A stretch of DNA of 64,000 bases from Polynucleobacter sp. HIN7 (GTDB taxonomy: Bacteria; Pseudomonadota; Gammaproteobacteria; Burkholderiales; Burkholderiaceae): the NCBI RefSeq assembly GCF_030297595.1, contig NZ_AP028138.1, positions 930,001 through 994,000 of the forward strand, written 5' to 3'. Position 1 is the stretch's first letter, and every line of letters starts with the position of its first letter. A program made the translations under genes and the position numbers. This document shows positions 49,286-59,011 of this stretch, in pieces. The notes under the pieces were generated by a model. That model ran no database searches and was not told the origin of the DNA. It saw only the letters and a list, made by a program, of their open reading frames with translations.

Positions 49286-50383
49286 CTACATTGTCAGGCG
49301 GCGAATCGGCTTGGGCTCACCAGGCTGATAACTTTCAATCCAGTCTCGTACCCGAACGGCATCCGCAAAGCGCGATTGGGTTCCAACCGAATCCAAGAAC
49401 ACGAGCAGTATGGGTAGGCCGTTTACTTTGGCTTGCATCACTAAGCACTTACCGGCCGCACTAATGAACCCCGTTTTTTGCAAGCCGATTTCCATATCAC
49501 CCGCGCGCACCAGTCGGTTGGTATTTAAGAATACCTGTGGGCGTTTATTAATGACCAAGGTCGTATCGGGCCAGACTGAGAACTCCCGAATCAATTTGTA
49601 GTTATAAGAAGCAACCAACATTCTGGCTAAATCCTCAGCGGTCGATACATTGGTCGCCAATAAACCGGTTGGATCGGTAAAGTTGGAATGGGTCATTCCC
49701 AAAGAATAGGCTTTGTGATTCATGGCCTCGACGAAGGCCTTCGCACCGCCTGGATAATTGCGAGCCAATAAATACGAGGCGCGGTTCTCTGAAGACATCA
49801 ACGCCAGGAGGAGCGCTTCCTCACGGGTTAACTTGGTCCCCAAAGACAAGCGAGATTTAGCATAAATCTTCACATCCTCTTGGGTAATCGTGAGAACTTC
49901 GTTCAGTGGTGCGTTGGAATCAAGCACCACCATCGCGGTCATGAGTTTAGTAATGGATGCAATAGGCAAGCTGACATCTGGATTTTTCTCAAAGAGGATA
50001 TCTTTAGAGTGCTGATCCACTACCATCGCCACACTCGACTTGAGATTGAGATCATCGGGTTGGTTTCGTAACCCCATGGCAGTTGCAAATGATGGACGAC
50101 CAGAGGCCTGGGGGGGATTCTTGGGGCGATTGACCGTGGTTCGAACCTGCTTCGAATTAGCAGACTTGGGCTTTTGAGCCGCCGTCGACTTGTTTCCCTG
50201 GACGCTCTGTTTCGGCTTGTTCGCTTGAGAACTATTTGAAGACTGCGCCAAGGCTGGCTCAGTAACACCAAGAGTAATGCTAAGAATGCCAAGGAAAAGA
50301 ATCTGGAGGGGGCGTCGGGCCCTTGTCTGCTGTTCAGACAAATGACGAGTAACTGAATTAATAAACGCTTGAATCAATCTCAA
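49286..50383 (-). CDS. pbpG: D-alanyl-D-alanine endopeptidase/carboxypeptidase, PBP7/8-like
   Basis: The 365-residue protein is a periplasmic S11-type penicillin-binding enzyme that trims peptidoglycan crosslinks. It has a signal sequence (LFLGILSITLGVTEPALAQ), a Lys/Pro/Ser-rich linker, the SxxK motif in ASITKLM, SxN in SSENRASYLLA and KTG in LQKTGFISAAG. No ATG occurs before about residue 100, so translation must start at a TTG or GTG; TTG 50383 is the earliest and TTG 50377 is also possible. Confidence 0.88.
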   Translation of the reverse strand: MRLIQAFINSVTRHLSEQQTRARRPLQILFLGILSITLGVTEPALAQSSNSSQANKPKQSVQGNKSTAAQKPKSANSKQVRTTVNRPKNPPQASGRPSFATAMGLRNQPDDLNLKSSVAMVVDQHSKDILFEKNPDVSLPIASITKLMTAMVVLDSNAPLNEVLTITQEDVKIYAKSRLSLGTKLTREEALLLALMSSENRASYLLARNYPGGAKAFVEAMNHKAYSLGMTHSNFTDPTGLLATNVSTAEDLARMLVASYNYKLIREFSVWPDTTLVINKRPQVFLNTNRLVRAGDMEIGLQKTGFISAAGKCLVMQAKVNGLPILLVFLDSVGTQSRFADAVRVRDWIESYQPGEPKPIRRLTM

Positions 50384-50426
50384 TATAAATCCCAGAATTC
50401 AGTACAGTTACATAATAATAACTGGA

Positions 50427-51311
50427 TTAGCGCTTGGCTGGTATTTTTCCTTGGTAGTTGACCAAGATCACCGCGGTCATCGTTAGCAATAGCCCCGCTA
50501 GCATCATGAGAGTCAGGGGTTCGTCAAATAGTATCCAGGCCATCAACGCTGTGGTGGGTGGTGTTAGATATAAAAGACTCGTAACCTTGGTGGCAGCACC
50601 CTTACGAATCAAAATAAACAATAAACTAATTGCACCAATCGAGGTGGGCAAAATGCCCCAGAGCAAGGCCCCAATCACTGGCGTATTCCAGATAATCTCA
50701 CGGGTCTCAAAGAGCAAGGCAACAATCAAGCATAAGAGAGCTGAGATCGAAAACTGAATCATCGATCCAGCCCGAAGATCAAAATCTGGGCAGTATTTTT
50801 TCTGGTAAAGCGTACCAAAGGTAATGGCAAATAAGGCGGCAATCGCAAAACCATAGGCACTGATTGGAATATCCAAAAAGCTGGTTTTATCAGCCACCAC
50901 CAAAGCCACACCACCAATGCCCAAAACCAAACCAAGCCATTGGCGATAGTTAACCCGCTCGGCAACCCATGACGCACTCCACGCCGTTAAGATGGGTTGC
51001 AATCCCACAATCAATGCGATCAGTCCAGCGGTCATCCCCAAACGCACCGCACTCCATACCCCCATGACATAGCCAAATTGCAATAGCACTCCAGCGACTG
51101 CAATATGGATGGTCTGGCTGCGGTTGGGCCAGATGGGTTTCCAGAACAAAATGATGAGACCCATCACGAGCAATACGCCAGTAAAGCGTAAGAATAAAAA
51201 TGTGGCGGGCTCCATGTATGGCATACCAAAGCGCGCAATGATGAAGCCCGTACTCCAGATAAATACAAATAATGGCGCGGCAAATGCCTCGATTGGAGTG
51301 GCTGACTTCAT
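50427..51311 (-). CDS. EamA/DMT-family membrane transporter
   Basis: The 294-residue protein has ten hydrophobic helices in two EamA halves (FVFIWSTGFIIARFGMPY and the second repeat from SAYGFAIAALFAITFGTLY). Members export metabolites or amino acids; the substrate cannot be read from the sequence. Its start overlaps the stop of the deacetylase gene by 4 bp, so the two are coupled. Confidence 0.88.
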   Translation of the reverse strand: MKSATPIEAFAAPLFVFIWSTGFIIARFGMPYMEPATFLFLRFTGVLLVMGLIILFWKPIWPNRSQTIHIAVAGVLLQFGYVMGVWSAVRLGMTAGLIALIVGLQPILTAWSASWVAERVNYRQWLGLVLGIGGVALVVADKTSFLDIPISAYGFAIAALFAITFGTLYQKKYCPDFDLRAGSMIQFSISALLCLIVALLFETREIIWNTPVIGALLWGILPTSIGAISLLFILIRKGAATKVTSLLYLTPPTTALMAWILFDEPLTLMMLAGLLLTMTAVILVNYQGKIPAKR

Positions 51312-52231
51312 GAAGAGGGTCGAGATTTGGAGGTTCTCATTTTATGCTGATGCGCACTTGCAATTTGGATCGTTTGATAATGAATCTGCACGGTATCCTC
51401 AATTGGATTAGCGTACCCTCCTGCCATCGCAATGGCGATGGAGATACCCCGCTCTCCCACAAATGCCATGACGCGCTGATCACGTAGCGCTAGTCCCTCT
51501 TTTGTGAGTCTTAGGCGTCCCAAGCGATCACCCTCAAAAGGATCGGCACCGGCCAAGTAAATCAGAAATTCAATGTCATGTTTTGCAAGAAACTCGAGGG
51601 CCTGTTCGACAGCCTCTAGATAGATGGTGTCGCCACTACCGTCGGCTAAGGCAATATCCAGATCACTGTTCGTTTTTGCGAATGGATAGTTTTTCTCACC
51701 ATGGATCGAGACCGTGCAAATCGCAGGATCATGTTGCAAAATCGCTGCCGTGCCATCGCCTTGATGAACATCGAGATCCAGAATGCCGACTCTTTGAGGA
51801 CCGATTGGGTACTTCATCAGCATCCGCGCCGCAATCGCGGCATCGTTGAAAACGCAAAAGCCCGAGCCCTTGTTACGGTAGGCGTGATGGGTACCACCCG
51901 CTAGATTGACTGCGACACCCTCCTCGATAGCAGATTGACAAGCGGCAATCGTGGCACCCACCGAGCGGCGGGAACGCTCCACCATTTTCTCTGACCAAGG
52001 AAATCCGATTTCTTTCTGCTCTGCCTCGCTCAGGGTTCCACTAATCACCCGTTGCAGGTAGGAAGCGTCATGGGCTAAGAGCAGTTCTGTATCACTTGCC
52101 CTGGGTGCCTCAAGTAATTGAGCGTCTGGAAGATCAACAACCAAATCTCGCAGCATCTTGTACTTCGCCATCGGAAACCGATGCCCCGCGGGCAAGGGTA
52201 ATACAAAGTGATCGCTGTAGTAGGCTTTCAA
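51308..52231 (-). CDS. Histone deacetylase-like (AcuC/HDAC fold) hydrolase
   Basis: The 307-residue protein has the zinc-amidohydrolase motifs: LAGGTHHAYRNKGSGFCVFND, the zinc ligands in ILDLDVHQGDG, and LAGADPFEGDRLG. Bacterial members deacetylate proteins or small amides such as polyamines; the substrate is unknown. The start is a TTG at 52231 with no ribosome site; the next Met is over 20 codons downstream, past conserved residues. It overlaps the EamA gene by 4 bp. Confidence 0.88.
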   Translation of the reverse strand: MKAYYSDHFVLPLPAGHRFPMAKYKMLRDLVVDLPDAQLLEAPRASDTELLLAHDASYLQRVISGTLSEAEQKEIGFPWSEKMVERSRRSVGATIAACQSAIEEGVAVNLAGGTHHAYRNKGSGFCVFNDAAIAARMLMKYPIGPQRVGILDLDVHQGDGTAAILQHDPAICTVSIHGEKNYPFAKTNSDLDIALADGSGDTIYLEAVEQALEFLAKHDIEFLIYLAGADPFEGDRLGRLRLTKEGLALRDQRVMAFVGERGISIAIAMAGGYANPIEDTVQIHYQTIQIASAHQHKMRTSKSRPSS

Positions 52232-52303
52232 GGAATCTAAGGTTTATTGTATAAGTTACTGATTATATTGAATTATTAATATTAACCTTACGGCTAATAT
52301 TTT

Positions 52304-52335
52304 TTGTTGCGACGCAACAAATCTTCTCCTATAAT
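52304..52335 (+). promoter_or_regulatory. Phasin promoter with inverted repeat over -35
   Basis: TTGCGA (52307-52312) and a consensus TATAAT (52330-52335) are 17 bp apart. The -35 box lies in a perfect 17 bp inverted repeat, TTGTTGCG-A-CGCAACAA (52304-52320). In related bacteria the PHA-responsive repressor PhaR controls phasin genes by binding near the promoter, so this is a candidate PhaR operator; that is inference. Confidence 0.7.
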
Positions 52336-52388
52336 CAAAGGTAAGATGACTATAACCAGTCTCCCCCATTTAATTAAAGGAGTTCATC

Positions 52389-52949
52389 ATGAACCTAACC
52401 CCAGAACAAATTGCGGCCGCCCAAAAGGCTAATCTGGAGACCCTTGCCGGTCTTACCAATCAAGCCCTCAAAAGCGTTGAGAAACTCGTTGAACTCAATA
52501 TGCAAATCGCCAAGAATAGTTTGAGCGAGAGCATGAGCAATGCCAAGAAAGCACTAGAAGTACGCGATGTTCAACAACTCATTACCCAGCAAGCTGAAAT
52601 GATTCAGCCAATGGCTGAGCGCATGATGAACTACGGTCGTGATCTCTATGAGATTGCACAAGATAGCTCCCATGCGTTTACCAAAACGGCAGAGGCAGAG
52701 TTCGCTGCTAACCAGAAAAAATTGCAATCCATGGTTGATGAGTGGACCAAAAATGCTCCCGCCGGGTCAGATGCTGCCGTGCAAATGATGAAGCAAGCAA
52801 TCGCGGCAGCAAACAACAGCTATGAGACCAGCCAAAAGGCTATCAAGCACGCGATGGAAGTGGCGCAAGCCAATATGCAAAATGCAGCAGATACTGTGAC
52901 CAAAGCGGCTAGTAAAGCAGCAAAAGCCTCGAAGAAGTCTTCTGAGTAA
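52389..52949 (+). CDS. phaP: Phasin, polyhydroxyalkanoate granule protein
   Basis: The 186-residue protein is a phasin of the Burkholderiales type: it opens [19 protein letters not shown], is almost all amphipathic helix, rich in Ala, Lys, Gln and Met, and ends in a Lys/Ala/Ser tail. It coats polyhydroxybutyrate granules. It is monocistronic, with a strong ribosome site (AAAGGAG), promoter and intrinsic terminator. PHA synthase is not in the window. Confidence 0.92.
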   Translation: MNLTPEQIAAAQKANLETLAGLTNQALKSVEKLVELNMQIAKNSLSESMSNAKKALEVRDVQQLITQQAEMIQPMAERMMNYGRDLYEIAQDSSHAFTKTAEAEFAANQKKLQSMVDEWTKNAPAGSDAAVQMMKQAIAAANNSYETSQKAIKHAMEVAQANMQNAADTVTKAASKAAKASKKSSE

Positions 52950-52973
52950 TTTATAGAACGATTGAAGTTGAAA

Positions 52974-52995
52974 CCCCGCTGCGGCGGGGTTTTTT
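52974..52995 (+). terminator. Intrinsic terminator after phasin
   Basis: CCCCGC and GCGGGG pair over a TGCG loop (52974-52989), followed directly by six T residues. It begins 24 bases after the phasin stop codon. On the minus strand no T run follows, so it should act mainly for the phasin. Confidence 0.92.
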
Positions 52996-53030
52996 CTTGG
53001 GGCCCAGGATTCGTAAATCGTTTATATGCG

Positions 53031-54812
53031 CTATTTCTTCTTGGCGGGTGGCAAATCGGTACACGATCCATGATGTGCTTCTGCTGCCAATCCCACGGAC
53101 TCCCCTAGGGTTGGATGCGGATGAATAGTCTTACCAATATCAACCGAATCGGCTCCCATCTCAATGGCTAAGCACACCTCACCAATGAGGTCACCCGCAT
53201 TGGTTCCCACAATGCCTCCACCAATAATGCGATGGGTGTTGGCATCGAAGAGCAATTTAGTAAAGCCTTCGTCGCGACCATTGGCAATTGCTCGTCCACT
53301 AGCTGCCCATGGGAATAAACCTTTCTCATAGGCAATGCCTTGTGCCTTGCATTGCTCTTCAGTCAGCCCTGCCCAAGCAACCTCGGGATCGGTATAGGCT
53401 ACCGACGGAATTTGCTTCGCATCAAAGTAGGATTTCTGACCAGCTGCTGCTTCAGCTGCTACATGGCCTTCATGAACGGCCTTGTGCGCCAACATGGGTT
53501 GCCCAACGATGTCGCCAATCGCAAAGATATTGGCTACATTGGTTCGCATTTGTGCATCTACGGGAATAAATCCGCGCTCGTCAACCTGCACACCGGCAGC
53601 ACCTGCATCAATCTTCTTACCATTGGGGGTACGCCCTACTGCTACCAACACGAGGTCGTAGCGTTGTGGACTGCCTGGTGACTTCTCACCCTCAAAATAA
53701 ACCTCAATGCCATCCGGCTTGGCTTCTGCACGAACCGCCCGAGTTTTGAGCATGATGTGATCAAAGCGATGCGAGTTCATTTTTTCCCAAACGCGCTCGA
53801 GGTCACGATCAGCCCCAGCCATCAAACCATCCATCATCTCCACAATATCGATGCGAGAGCCGAGTGCGCTATAGACGGTGGCCATCTCTAAACCAATAAT
53901 GCCACCACCAATGACCAGCATCCGCTTTGGAATACTCTTTAATAGCAATGCGCCCGTACTATCCACCACCCGGGGGTCTTTAGGCATAAAGGGCAAGGCA
54001 ATGGGTTGACTACCAGCGGCAATAATGGCTTTCTGAAAACGGATCACCTCTTTCTGACCCGATAGATCTTGTCCACTACCTGTGCATAGATCCACTTCAA
54101 CGTGATGAGCATCCAGAAAACGTCCCAGACCTCTGACGACATTGGCCTTGCGCATCTTAGCCATACCCGCTAGACCACCAGTTAATTTAGCAATCACGCC
54201 CTCTTTGTGTTGGCGCAATTGATCGAGATTAATTTTGGGAGGAGCAAATTCAATGCCATGCTTAGCCATGTGCTTCACCTCATCCATCACCGCTGCGGTG
54301 TGCAAGAGTGCTTTGGATGGAATGCAGCCCACATTGAGGCAAACGCCACCGAGGGTTGGGTAGCGCTCGACCAAAATGACATTCGCACCAAGATCTGCAC
54401 TCCGAAATGCGGCACTATAGCCACCGGGGCCGGCACCTAAGACAAGTACTTCGCATTCATGCTGTACCTTACCCTGATACGCGCCAGCGGGAACTGGAAT
54501 GGCTGCAGGCGGTGCTGGTGGTACTGGTGGTGCAGATGATTTTGTAGTCGCTGGAGTAACTGATGATGCTGTACCCGATACTTCAAGCTGCCCAATCACC
54601 GAACCTTTACTTACCTTGTCACCCACTTTCACCGCAAGACTAGTGACGACACCCGCTTGATCCGCGGGGACCTCCATCGTGGCCTTGTCGGACTCCAGAA
54701 CAATCAGTGGCTGCTCTTTCTCAATTGCATCACCAACTTTCACCAAAACCTCAATGACCGGTACATCAGAGTAATCGCCAATATCAGGCACTACGATCGC
54801 ATGTTGACTCAT
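53031..54812 (-). CDS. lpdA: Dihydrolipoamide dehydrogenase (E3) with N-terminal lipoyl domain
   Basis: E3 reoxidises the lipoyl groups of the pyruvate dehydrogenase complex. The 593-residue protein starts with a lipoyl domain (attachment Lys in ESDKATMEVP), then an Ala/Pro linker, then the E3 core: FAD loop LGAGPGGYSAAF, redox disulfide GGVCLNVGCIPSK, NAD loop GGGIIGLEMA and the catalytic His/Glu in HPHPTLGES. I choose the ATG at 54812 behind GGAG; a GTG one codon upstream is the alternative. It lies 9 bp after aceF. Confidence 0.95.
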   Translation of the reverse strand: MSQHAIVVPDIGDYSDVPVIEVLVKVGDAIEKEQPLIVLESDKATMEVPADQAGVVTSLAVKVGDKVSKGSVIGQLEVSGTASSVTPATTKSSAPPVPPAPPAAIPVPAGAYQGKVQHECEVLVLGAGPGGYSAAFRSADLGANVILVERYPTLGGVCLNVGCIPSKALLHTAAVMDEVKHMAKHGIEFAPPKINLDQLRQHKEGVIAKLTGGLAGMAKMRKANVVRGLGRFLDAHHVEVDLCTGSGQDLSGQKEVIRFQKAIIAAGSQPIALPFMPKDPRVVDSTGALLLKSIPKRMLVIGGGIIGLEMATVYSALGSRIDIVEMMDGLMAGADRDLERVWEKMNSHRFDHIMLKTRAVRAEAKPDGIEVYFEGEKSPGSPQRYDLVLVAVGRTPNGKKIDAGAAGVQVDERGFIPVDAQMRTNVANIFAIGDIVGQPMLAHKAVHEGHVAAEAAAGQKSYFDAKQIPSVAYTDPEVAWAGLTEEQCKAQGIAYEKGLFPWAASGRAIANGRDEGFTKLLFDANTHRIIGGGIVGTNAGDLIGEVCLAIEMGADSVDIGKTIHPHPTLGESVGLAAEAHHGSCTDLPPAKKK

Positions 54813-54821
54813 CACCTTCTC

Positions 54822-56123
54822 CTACAAAACAGCGCGACGGAAGTCGGCGAGTAACTGCGAAATGTAAACATTAAAGCGCGTCGCTAACGCCCCATCAATT
54901 ACTCGGTGATCCGCTGTGAGTGATAGTGGGCAGATTAATCGCGGCACAAAGGCTTTGCCATCCCAAACGGGTTTCATGGCAGCTTTACTAACGCCCAGAA
55001 TCGCTACCTCAGGAGCATTAATGATGGGCGCAAAGTATGTACCACCAATGCCACCCAAGGATGAAATCGTGAAACTGGCTCCTTGCATTTGCTCGGGCTT
55101 TAACTTGCCCTCACGTGCAAGCGCTGCGAGTTCTGCGGTCTCTCTGGCAATCTCGAAGATCCCTTTTTGATCCGCATTGCGAATCACTGGCACAACCAGA
55201 CCATTGGGGGTATCGGCTGCGAAGGCAATATGGAAATACTTTTTGAGAACGAGATCATCACCATCGAGTGAGGCATTGAACTCAGGGTACTTCTTCAATG
55301 CGGCAACCGAAGCCTTAATCAAGAATGCAAGCATCGTAATTTTGCTGCCCTGCTTCTCATTCTCTTTATTGGTCTGAACTCTAAATGCCTCAAGGTCGGT
55401 AATATCCGCATCCTCATGATAAGTAACCGCCGGAATCATCACCCAGTTACGTGCCAAATTAGCAGCTGAGAGTTTCTTGATTCGGGAGAGCGGTTGACGC
55501 TCGGTCTCACCAAATTTACTGAAGTCAACCTTAGGCCATGGCAAGAGATTGAGGCCTCCTAAACTGCCGCCTGGGTTTTGACTTGCTGGCGCACTCGCAC
55601 CGGTCATCACGGATTTAACAAACGCTTGCACATCCTCTTGTGAAATCCGCCCTTTGGGGCCTGTGCCTTTGACCTGCGCAATCGTTACGCCCAACTCACG
55701 GGCAAACTTACGAACCGATGGGCTGGCATGGCTTGCGCCATCAATTGAGCTTACTGGCTCAGCTCGCACAGGAGTTGCGGCAGGTATTGGTGCTGGTGGG
55801 GGTGTTGGTGTGGATGCTGAGACAACCGGCGCAACTTGGGCTGGCGGAGCTGCAGGGGCAGCGGGCGCAGACGCACTCGCATCGCTTGGTTCCAGCAAGA
55901 GAACGACGCCGCCTTCTGAGATGTTATCTCCCACTTTGACCTTCACCTCTTTCACCACTCCTGCGTGGGAGGATGGCACATCCATGGTCGCTTTATCAGA
56001 CTCGAGCGTGATGAGGGATTGTTCTTTCTCAACGCGATCACCTGGTTTGACATGCACCTCGATGACCGGCACATCCTGATAGTCCCCAATATCAGGAACT
56101 TTGATTTCAAGTAATTGACTCAT
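54822..56123 (-). CDS. aceF: Pyruvate dehydrogenase E2, dihydrolipoyl acetyltransferase
   Basis: AceF is the core acetyltransferase of the pyruvate dehydrogenase complex. The 433-residue protein has one lipoyl domain (Lys in ESDKATMDVP), a flexible Ala/Pro linker, a peripheral-subunit-binding domain (SPSVRKFARELGV, KGTGPKGRI) and the catalytic domain with the active His/Asp in ADHRVIDGA. It starts 7 bp after aceE. The lipoyl domain is very like that on E3. Confidence 0.96.
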   Translation of the reverse strand: MSQLLEIKVPDIGDYQDVPVIEVHVKPGDRVEKEQSLITLESDKATMDVPSSHAGVVKEVKVKVGDNISEGGVVLLLEPSDASASAPAAPAAPPAQVAPVVSASTPTPPPAPIPAATPVRAEPVSSIDGASHASPSVRKFARELGVTIAQVKGTGPKGRISQEDVQAFVKSVMTGASAPASQNPGGSLGGLNLLPWPKVDFSKFGETERQPLSRIKKLSAANLARNWVMIPAVTYHEDADITDLEAFRVQTNKENEKQGSKITMLAFLIKASVAALKKYPEFNASLDGDDLVLKKYFHIAFAADTPNGLVVPVIRNADQKGIFEIARETAELAALAREGKLKPEQMQGASFTISSLGGIGGTYFAPIINAPEVAILGVSKAAMKPVWDGKAFVPRLICPLSLTADHRVIDGALATRFNVYISQLLADFRRAVL

Positions 56124-56130
56124 GATGGCC

Positions 56131-58827
56131 TTACATCTTCATGGGGTTGGGTTTATTGGGATCAATTTGGTACTTCGTAATCGCTTGTGCAACCTTACTG
56201 CGATCAATCTTCCCATCATCGGCCAAGGACTTCAGTGCAGCAACCGCAACCCAGCGACGATCCACCTCAAAGAAGTGACGCAGTTGCTCGCGTGTATCGG
56301 AGCGACCAAAGCCATCGGTTCCCAACACCTCATAACGACGACCCAGGTTCTGAATCGCTGGGCGTATTTGCTCTGCAAACATACGCATGTAGTCGGTGGC
56401 AGCAATGACTGGACCCTGATGATCTTTCAGTAAGCGCTCGACATGCGATAACTTCGGTGTGGCAGTTGGGTTAAGTAGATTGCTGCGGTTGGTTTGATTC
56501 CAATCCCGCCCAAGTTCGTTCATACTGGGGCAACCCCATAGATCCGAAGCAATTCCCCAATCCTGGTTTAATAGTTCTGCAGCAGCAATCACTTCGCGGA
56601 AGATCGTGCCACTACCGAGTAATTGAACGCGTAATGGATTTTTTGCGTCACCCATCGACTGCAACTTGTACATTCCCTTAATAATGTCTTGCTCAGCACC
56701 CTGAGGCATCGCTGGGTGAGCATAGTTCTCATTCATTAAGGTGATGTAGTAATAGATATCCTCTTGCTCGGTCAGCATGCGACGCATACCATCCTGAATC
56801 ACAACCGCTAACTCAAACGCAAAGGTGGGGTCATAGCTCACGCAGTTCGGCACGGCTGCCGCCCAGATCTGACTATGGCCATCCTCGTGTTGCAAGCCTT
56901 CACCGTTCAGAGTCGTGCGACCGGCAGTACCACCAAGAAGGAAACCGCGACTGCGCATATCCCCAGCAGCCCATGCTAAATCACCAATGCGTTGGAAGCC
57001 GAACATCGAATAGAAGATGTAGAACGGTAACATCGGCACGCCGTGGGTGGAATATGATGTCGCGGCTGCAATCCAGTCACACATGCCACCGGCCTCGTTA
57101 ATACCCTCTTGCAGAATTTGTCCGGCCTTATCTTCTTTGTAGAACATCAACTGATCGTGATCTTCTGGGGTGTAAAGCTGTCCTAACTGATTCCAGATAC
57201 CAAGTTGGCGGAACATACCTTCCATACCAAAGGTACGTGACTCGTCAGGCACGATCGGTACAACTCGGCGACCAATGGTCTTGTCGCGCACCACCGTATT
57301 GAGTAAACGCACAAAGGCCATGGTGGTTGAGATCTCACGGCCTTCAGTCGTTGCTTCTAAAAGAGGCGCGAAGGCATCCAAAGCAGGCACTGGTAAGCTC
57401 TCAGCTTTTGTGCGGCGCTGTGGCAGATAACCACCTAACTCCATGCGACGTGAGCGCATATATTCCAGTTCGGGGCTGCCCTCTGGGAACTTCACAAAGG
57501 GCATATCAGCCAATTGTTCATCGCTTACCGGAATCTCAAAGCGATCCCTAAAGCGCACCACATCGTCATGACTCATCTTCTTCGCTTGGTGAGCAATATT
57601 CATGCCCTCACCCGAGCCACCCATGCCATAACCTTTAATGGTTTTTGCCAAAATCACTGTTGGTTGACCACGATGGTTCACAGCCGAATGAAACGCGGCG
57701 TAGACTTTATGGGGATCATGGCCACCGCGATTGAGGTTCCAAATATCCTCATCACTCCAGTCGGCCACTAAGGCTTTTAGTTCCGGAGTATTAAATACCT
57801 TCTCACGGACATAGGCACCATTTTTGGCTTTCATGGTCTGGTACTCACCATCTACAATCTCACCCAAGCGCTGCATCAAGATGCCATTCTTATCGCGGGC
57901 AAAGAGTGCGTCCCAATGACCACCCCAAACCACTTTAATGACATTCCAACCAGCGCCTCGGAACTCGCTCTCTAGCTCCTGAATAATCTTGCCATTACCA
58001 CGAACCGGCCCATCAAGGCGCTGTAGGTTGCAGTTCACCACAAAAATGAGGTTGTCGAGTTTCTCGCGGCCCGCCATACCAATAGCACCGAGCGACTCGG
58101 GTTCATCGGTTTCACCATCGCCCAAGAAGGCCCACACTTTGCGACCTTCGGTCTTCGCAAAACCGCGATCCTCGAGGTAACGCATAAAGCGTGCTTGATA
58201 AATAGCCATGATGGGACCAAGGCCCATCGATACCGTGGGGAACTGCCAGAAATCAGGCATTAGCCAAGGATGGGGGTAGCTTGAAATGCCTTTGCCATCC
58301 ACCTCTTGGCGGAAATTATTAAGCTGCTCATCGCTTAGGCGTCCCAACATATAGGCACGAGCGTATACACCGGGCGCCGAGTGTCCTTGGACGAAGATTA
58401 AATCGCCGCCATGTTGTTCGGACGGCGCATGCCAGAAGTGGTTGTATCCAACGTCATATAAGGTAGCAGCCGATTGGAAGGAAGAAATATGCCCGCCAAC
58501 GTTTGTGTTCTTGTTGGCGCGCAATACCATCGCCATGGCATTCCACCGAGTAAAGGATCGAATCCGATGTTCAATATTTTGATCCCCTGGAATCCGCGCT
58601 TGGATCTCTACTGGAATCGTATTGATATACGGTGTTTCTGCATGAAAGGGTTGATCAACACCATTCACACGCGCATGCGCGATTTGCTGATCAATCAGAT
58701 ACGCAGCACGATCGGTGCCCTCATGCTTGATCACGCCATCGAGTGCTTCTAACCACTCTTTGGTTTCAACTGGATCAACATCCATTGGATTCATTTGACC
58801 TGCCACTTGCTCGGGTACAGCTGCCAT
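56131..58827 (-). CDS. aceE: Pyruvate dehydrogenase E1, homodimeric type
   Basis: AceE is the thiamine-diphosphate decarboxylase of the complex. The 898-residue protein is the single-chain type, with GHISSFQSAATLYDVGYNHF, the ThDP motif GDGETDEPES ending in NLQRLDGPV, and the C-terminal GTDGFGRSDTRE. A strong GGAGG site lies before the ATG and a clear promoter upstream. It leads the aceE-aceF-lpdA operon and is divergent from the sensor kinase. Confidence 0.97.
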   Translation of the reverse strand: MAAVPEQVAGQMNPMDVDPVETKEWLEALDGVIKHEGTDRAAYLIDQQIAHARVNGVDQPFHAETPYINTIPVEIQARIPGDQNIEHRIRSFTRWNAMAMVLRANKNTNVGGHISSFQSAATLYDVGYNHFWHAPSEQHGGDLIFVQGHSAPGVYARAYMLGRLSDEQLNNFRQEVDGKGISSYPHPWLMPDFWQFPTVSMGLGPIMAIYQARFMRYLEDRGFAKTEGRKVWAFLGDGETDEPESLGAIGMAGREKLDNLIFVVNCNLQRLDGPVRGNGKIIQELESEFRGAGWNVIKVVWGGHWDALFARDKNGILMQRLGEIVDGEYQTMKAKNGAYVREKVFNTPELKALVADWSDEDIWNLNRGGHDPHKVYAAFHSAVNHRGQPTVILAKTIKGYGMGGSGEGMNIAHQAKKMSHDDVVRFRDRFEIPVSDEQLADMPFVKFPEGSPELEYMRSRRMELGGYLPQRRTKAESLPVPALDAFAPLLEATTEGREISTTMAFVRLLNTVVRDKTIGRRVVPIVPDESRTFGMEGMFRQLGIWNQLGQLYTPEDHDQLMFYKEDKAGQILQEGINEAGGMCDWIAAATSYSTHGVPMLPFYIFYSMFGFQRIGDLAWAAGDMRSRGFLLGGTAGRTTLNGEGLQHEDGHSQIWAAAVPNCVSYDPTFAFELAVVIQDGMRRMLTEQEDIYYYITLMNENYAHPAMPQGAEQDIIKGMYKLQSMGDAKNPLRVQLLGSGTIFREVIAAAELLNQDWGIASDLWGCPSMNELGRDWNQTNRSNLLNPTATPKLSHVERLLKDHQGPVIAATDYMRMFAEQIRPAIQNLGRRYEVLGTDGFGRSDTREQLRHFFEVDRRWVAVAALKSLADDGKIDRSKVAQAITKYQIDPNKPNPMKM

Positions 58828-58879
58828 GGTTTGCCTCCGTTTTAATCTGTGACGAGGGATTGTGTCCCTCTATGGCTAA

Positions 58880-58909
58880 TATTCTAAGAATAGGTGACGA
58901 TTGTGACAA
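58880..58909 (-). promoter_or_regulatory. aceE promoter with palindromic -10 region
   Basis: On the minus strand TTGTCA (58904-58909) and TAGAAT (58881-58886) are exactly 17 bp apart, about 55-80 bp before the aceE start. The -10 box lies in a 13 bp inverted repeat (TATTCT, one base, AGAATA; 58880-58892). On the plus strand, GTGACGATT and GTGACAATT are adjacent 9-base repeats at the -35 side. Confidence 0.65.
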
Positions 58910-59011
58910 TTAATTTTCCACATTCCGGTAATCTTTATCACTATATGGAATAATATTGCAGTGCAAAGCCCTTTATATTAGGAACTTCTTTTAATTAGAA
59001 AGACCCTTGGA

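Noticed and set aside
52278..52305. AATATTA/TAATATT hairpin followed by T residues upstream of the phasin
   Set aside because: It resembles a terminator, but no plus-strand gene ends there and the stem is all A/T.
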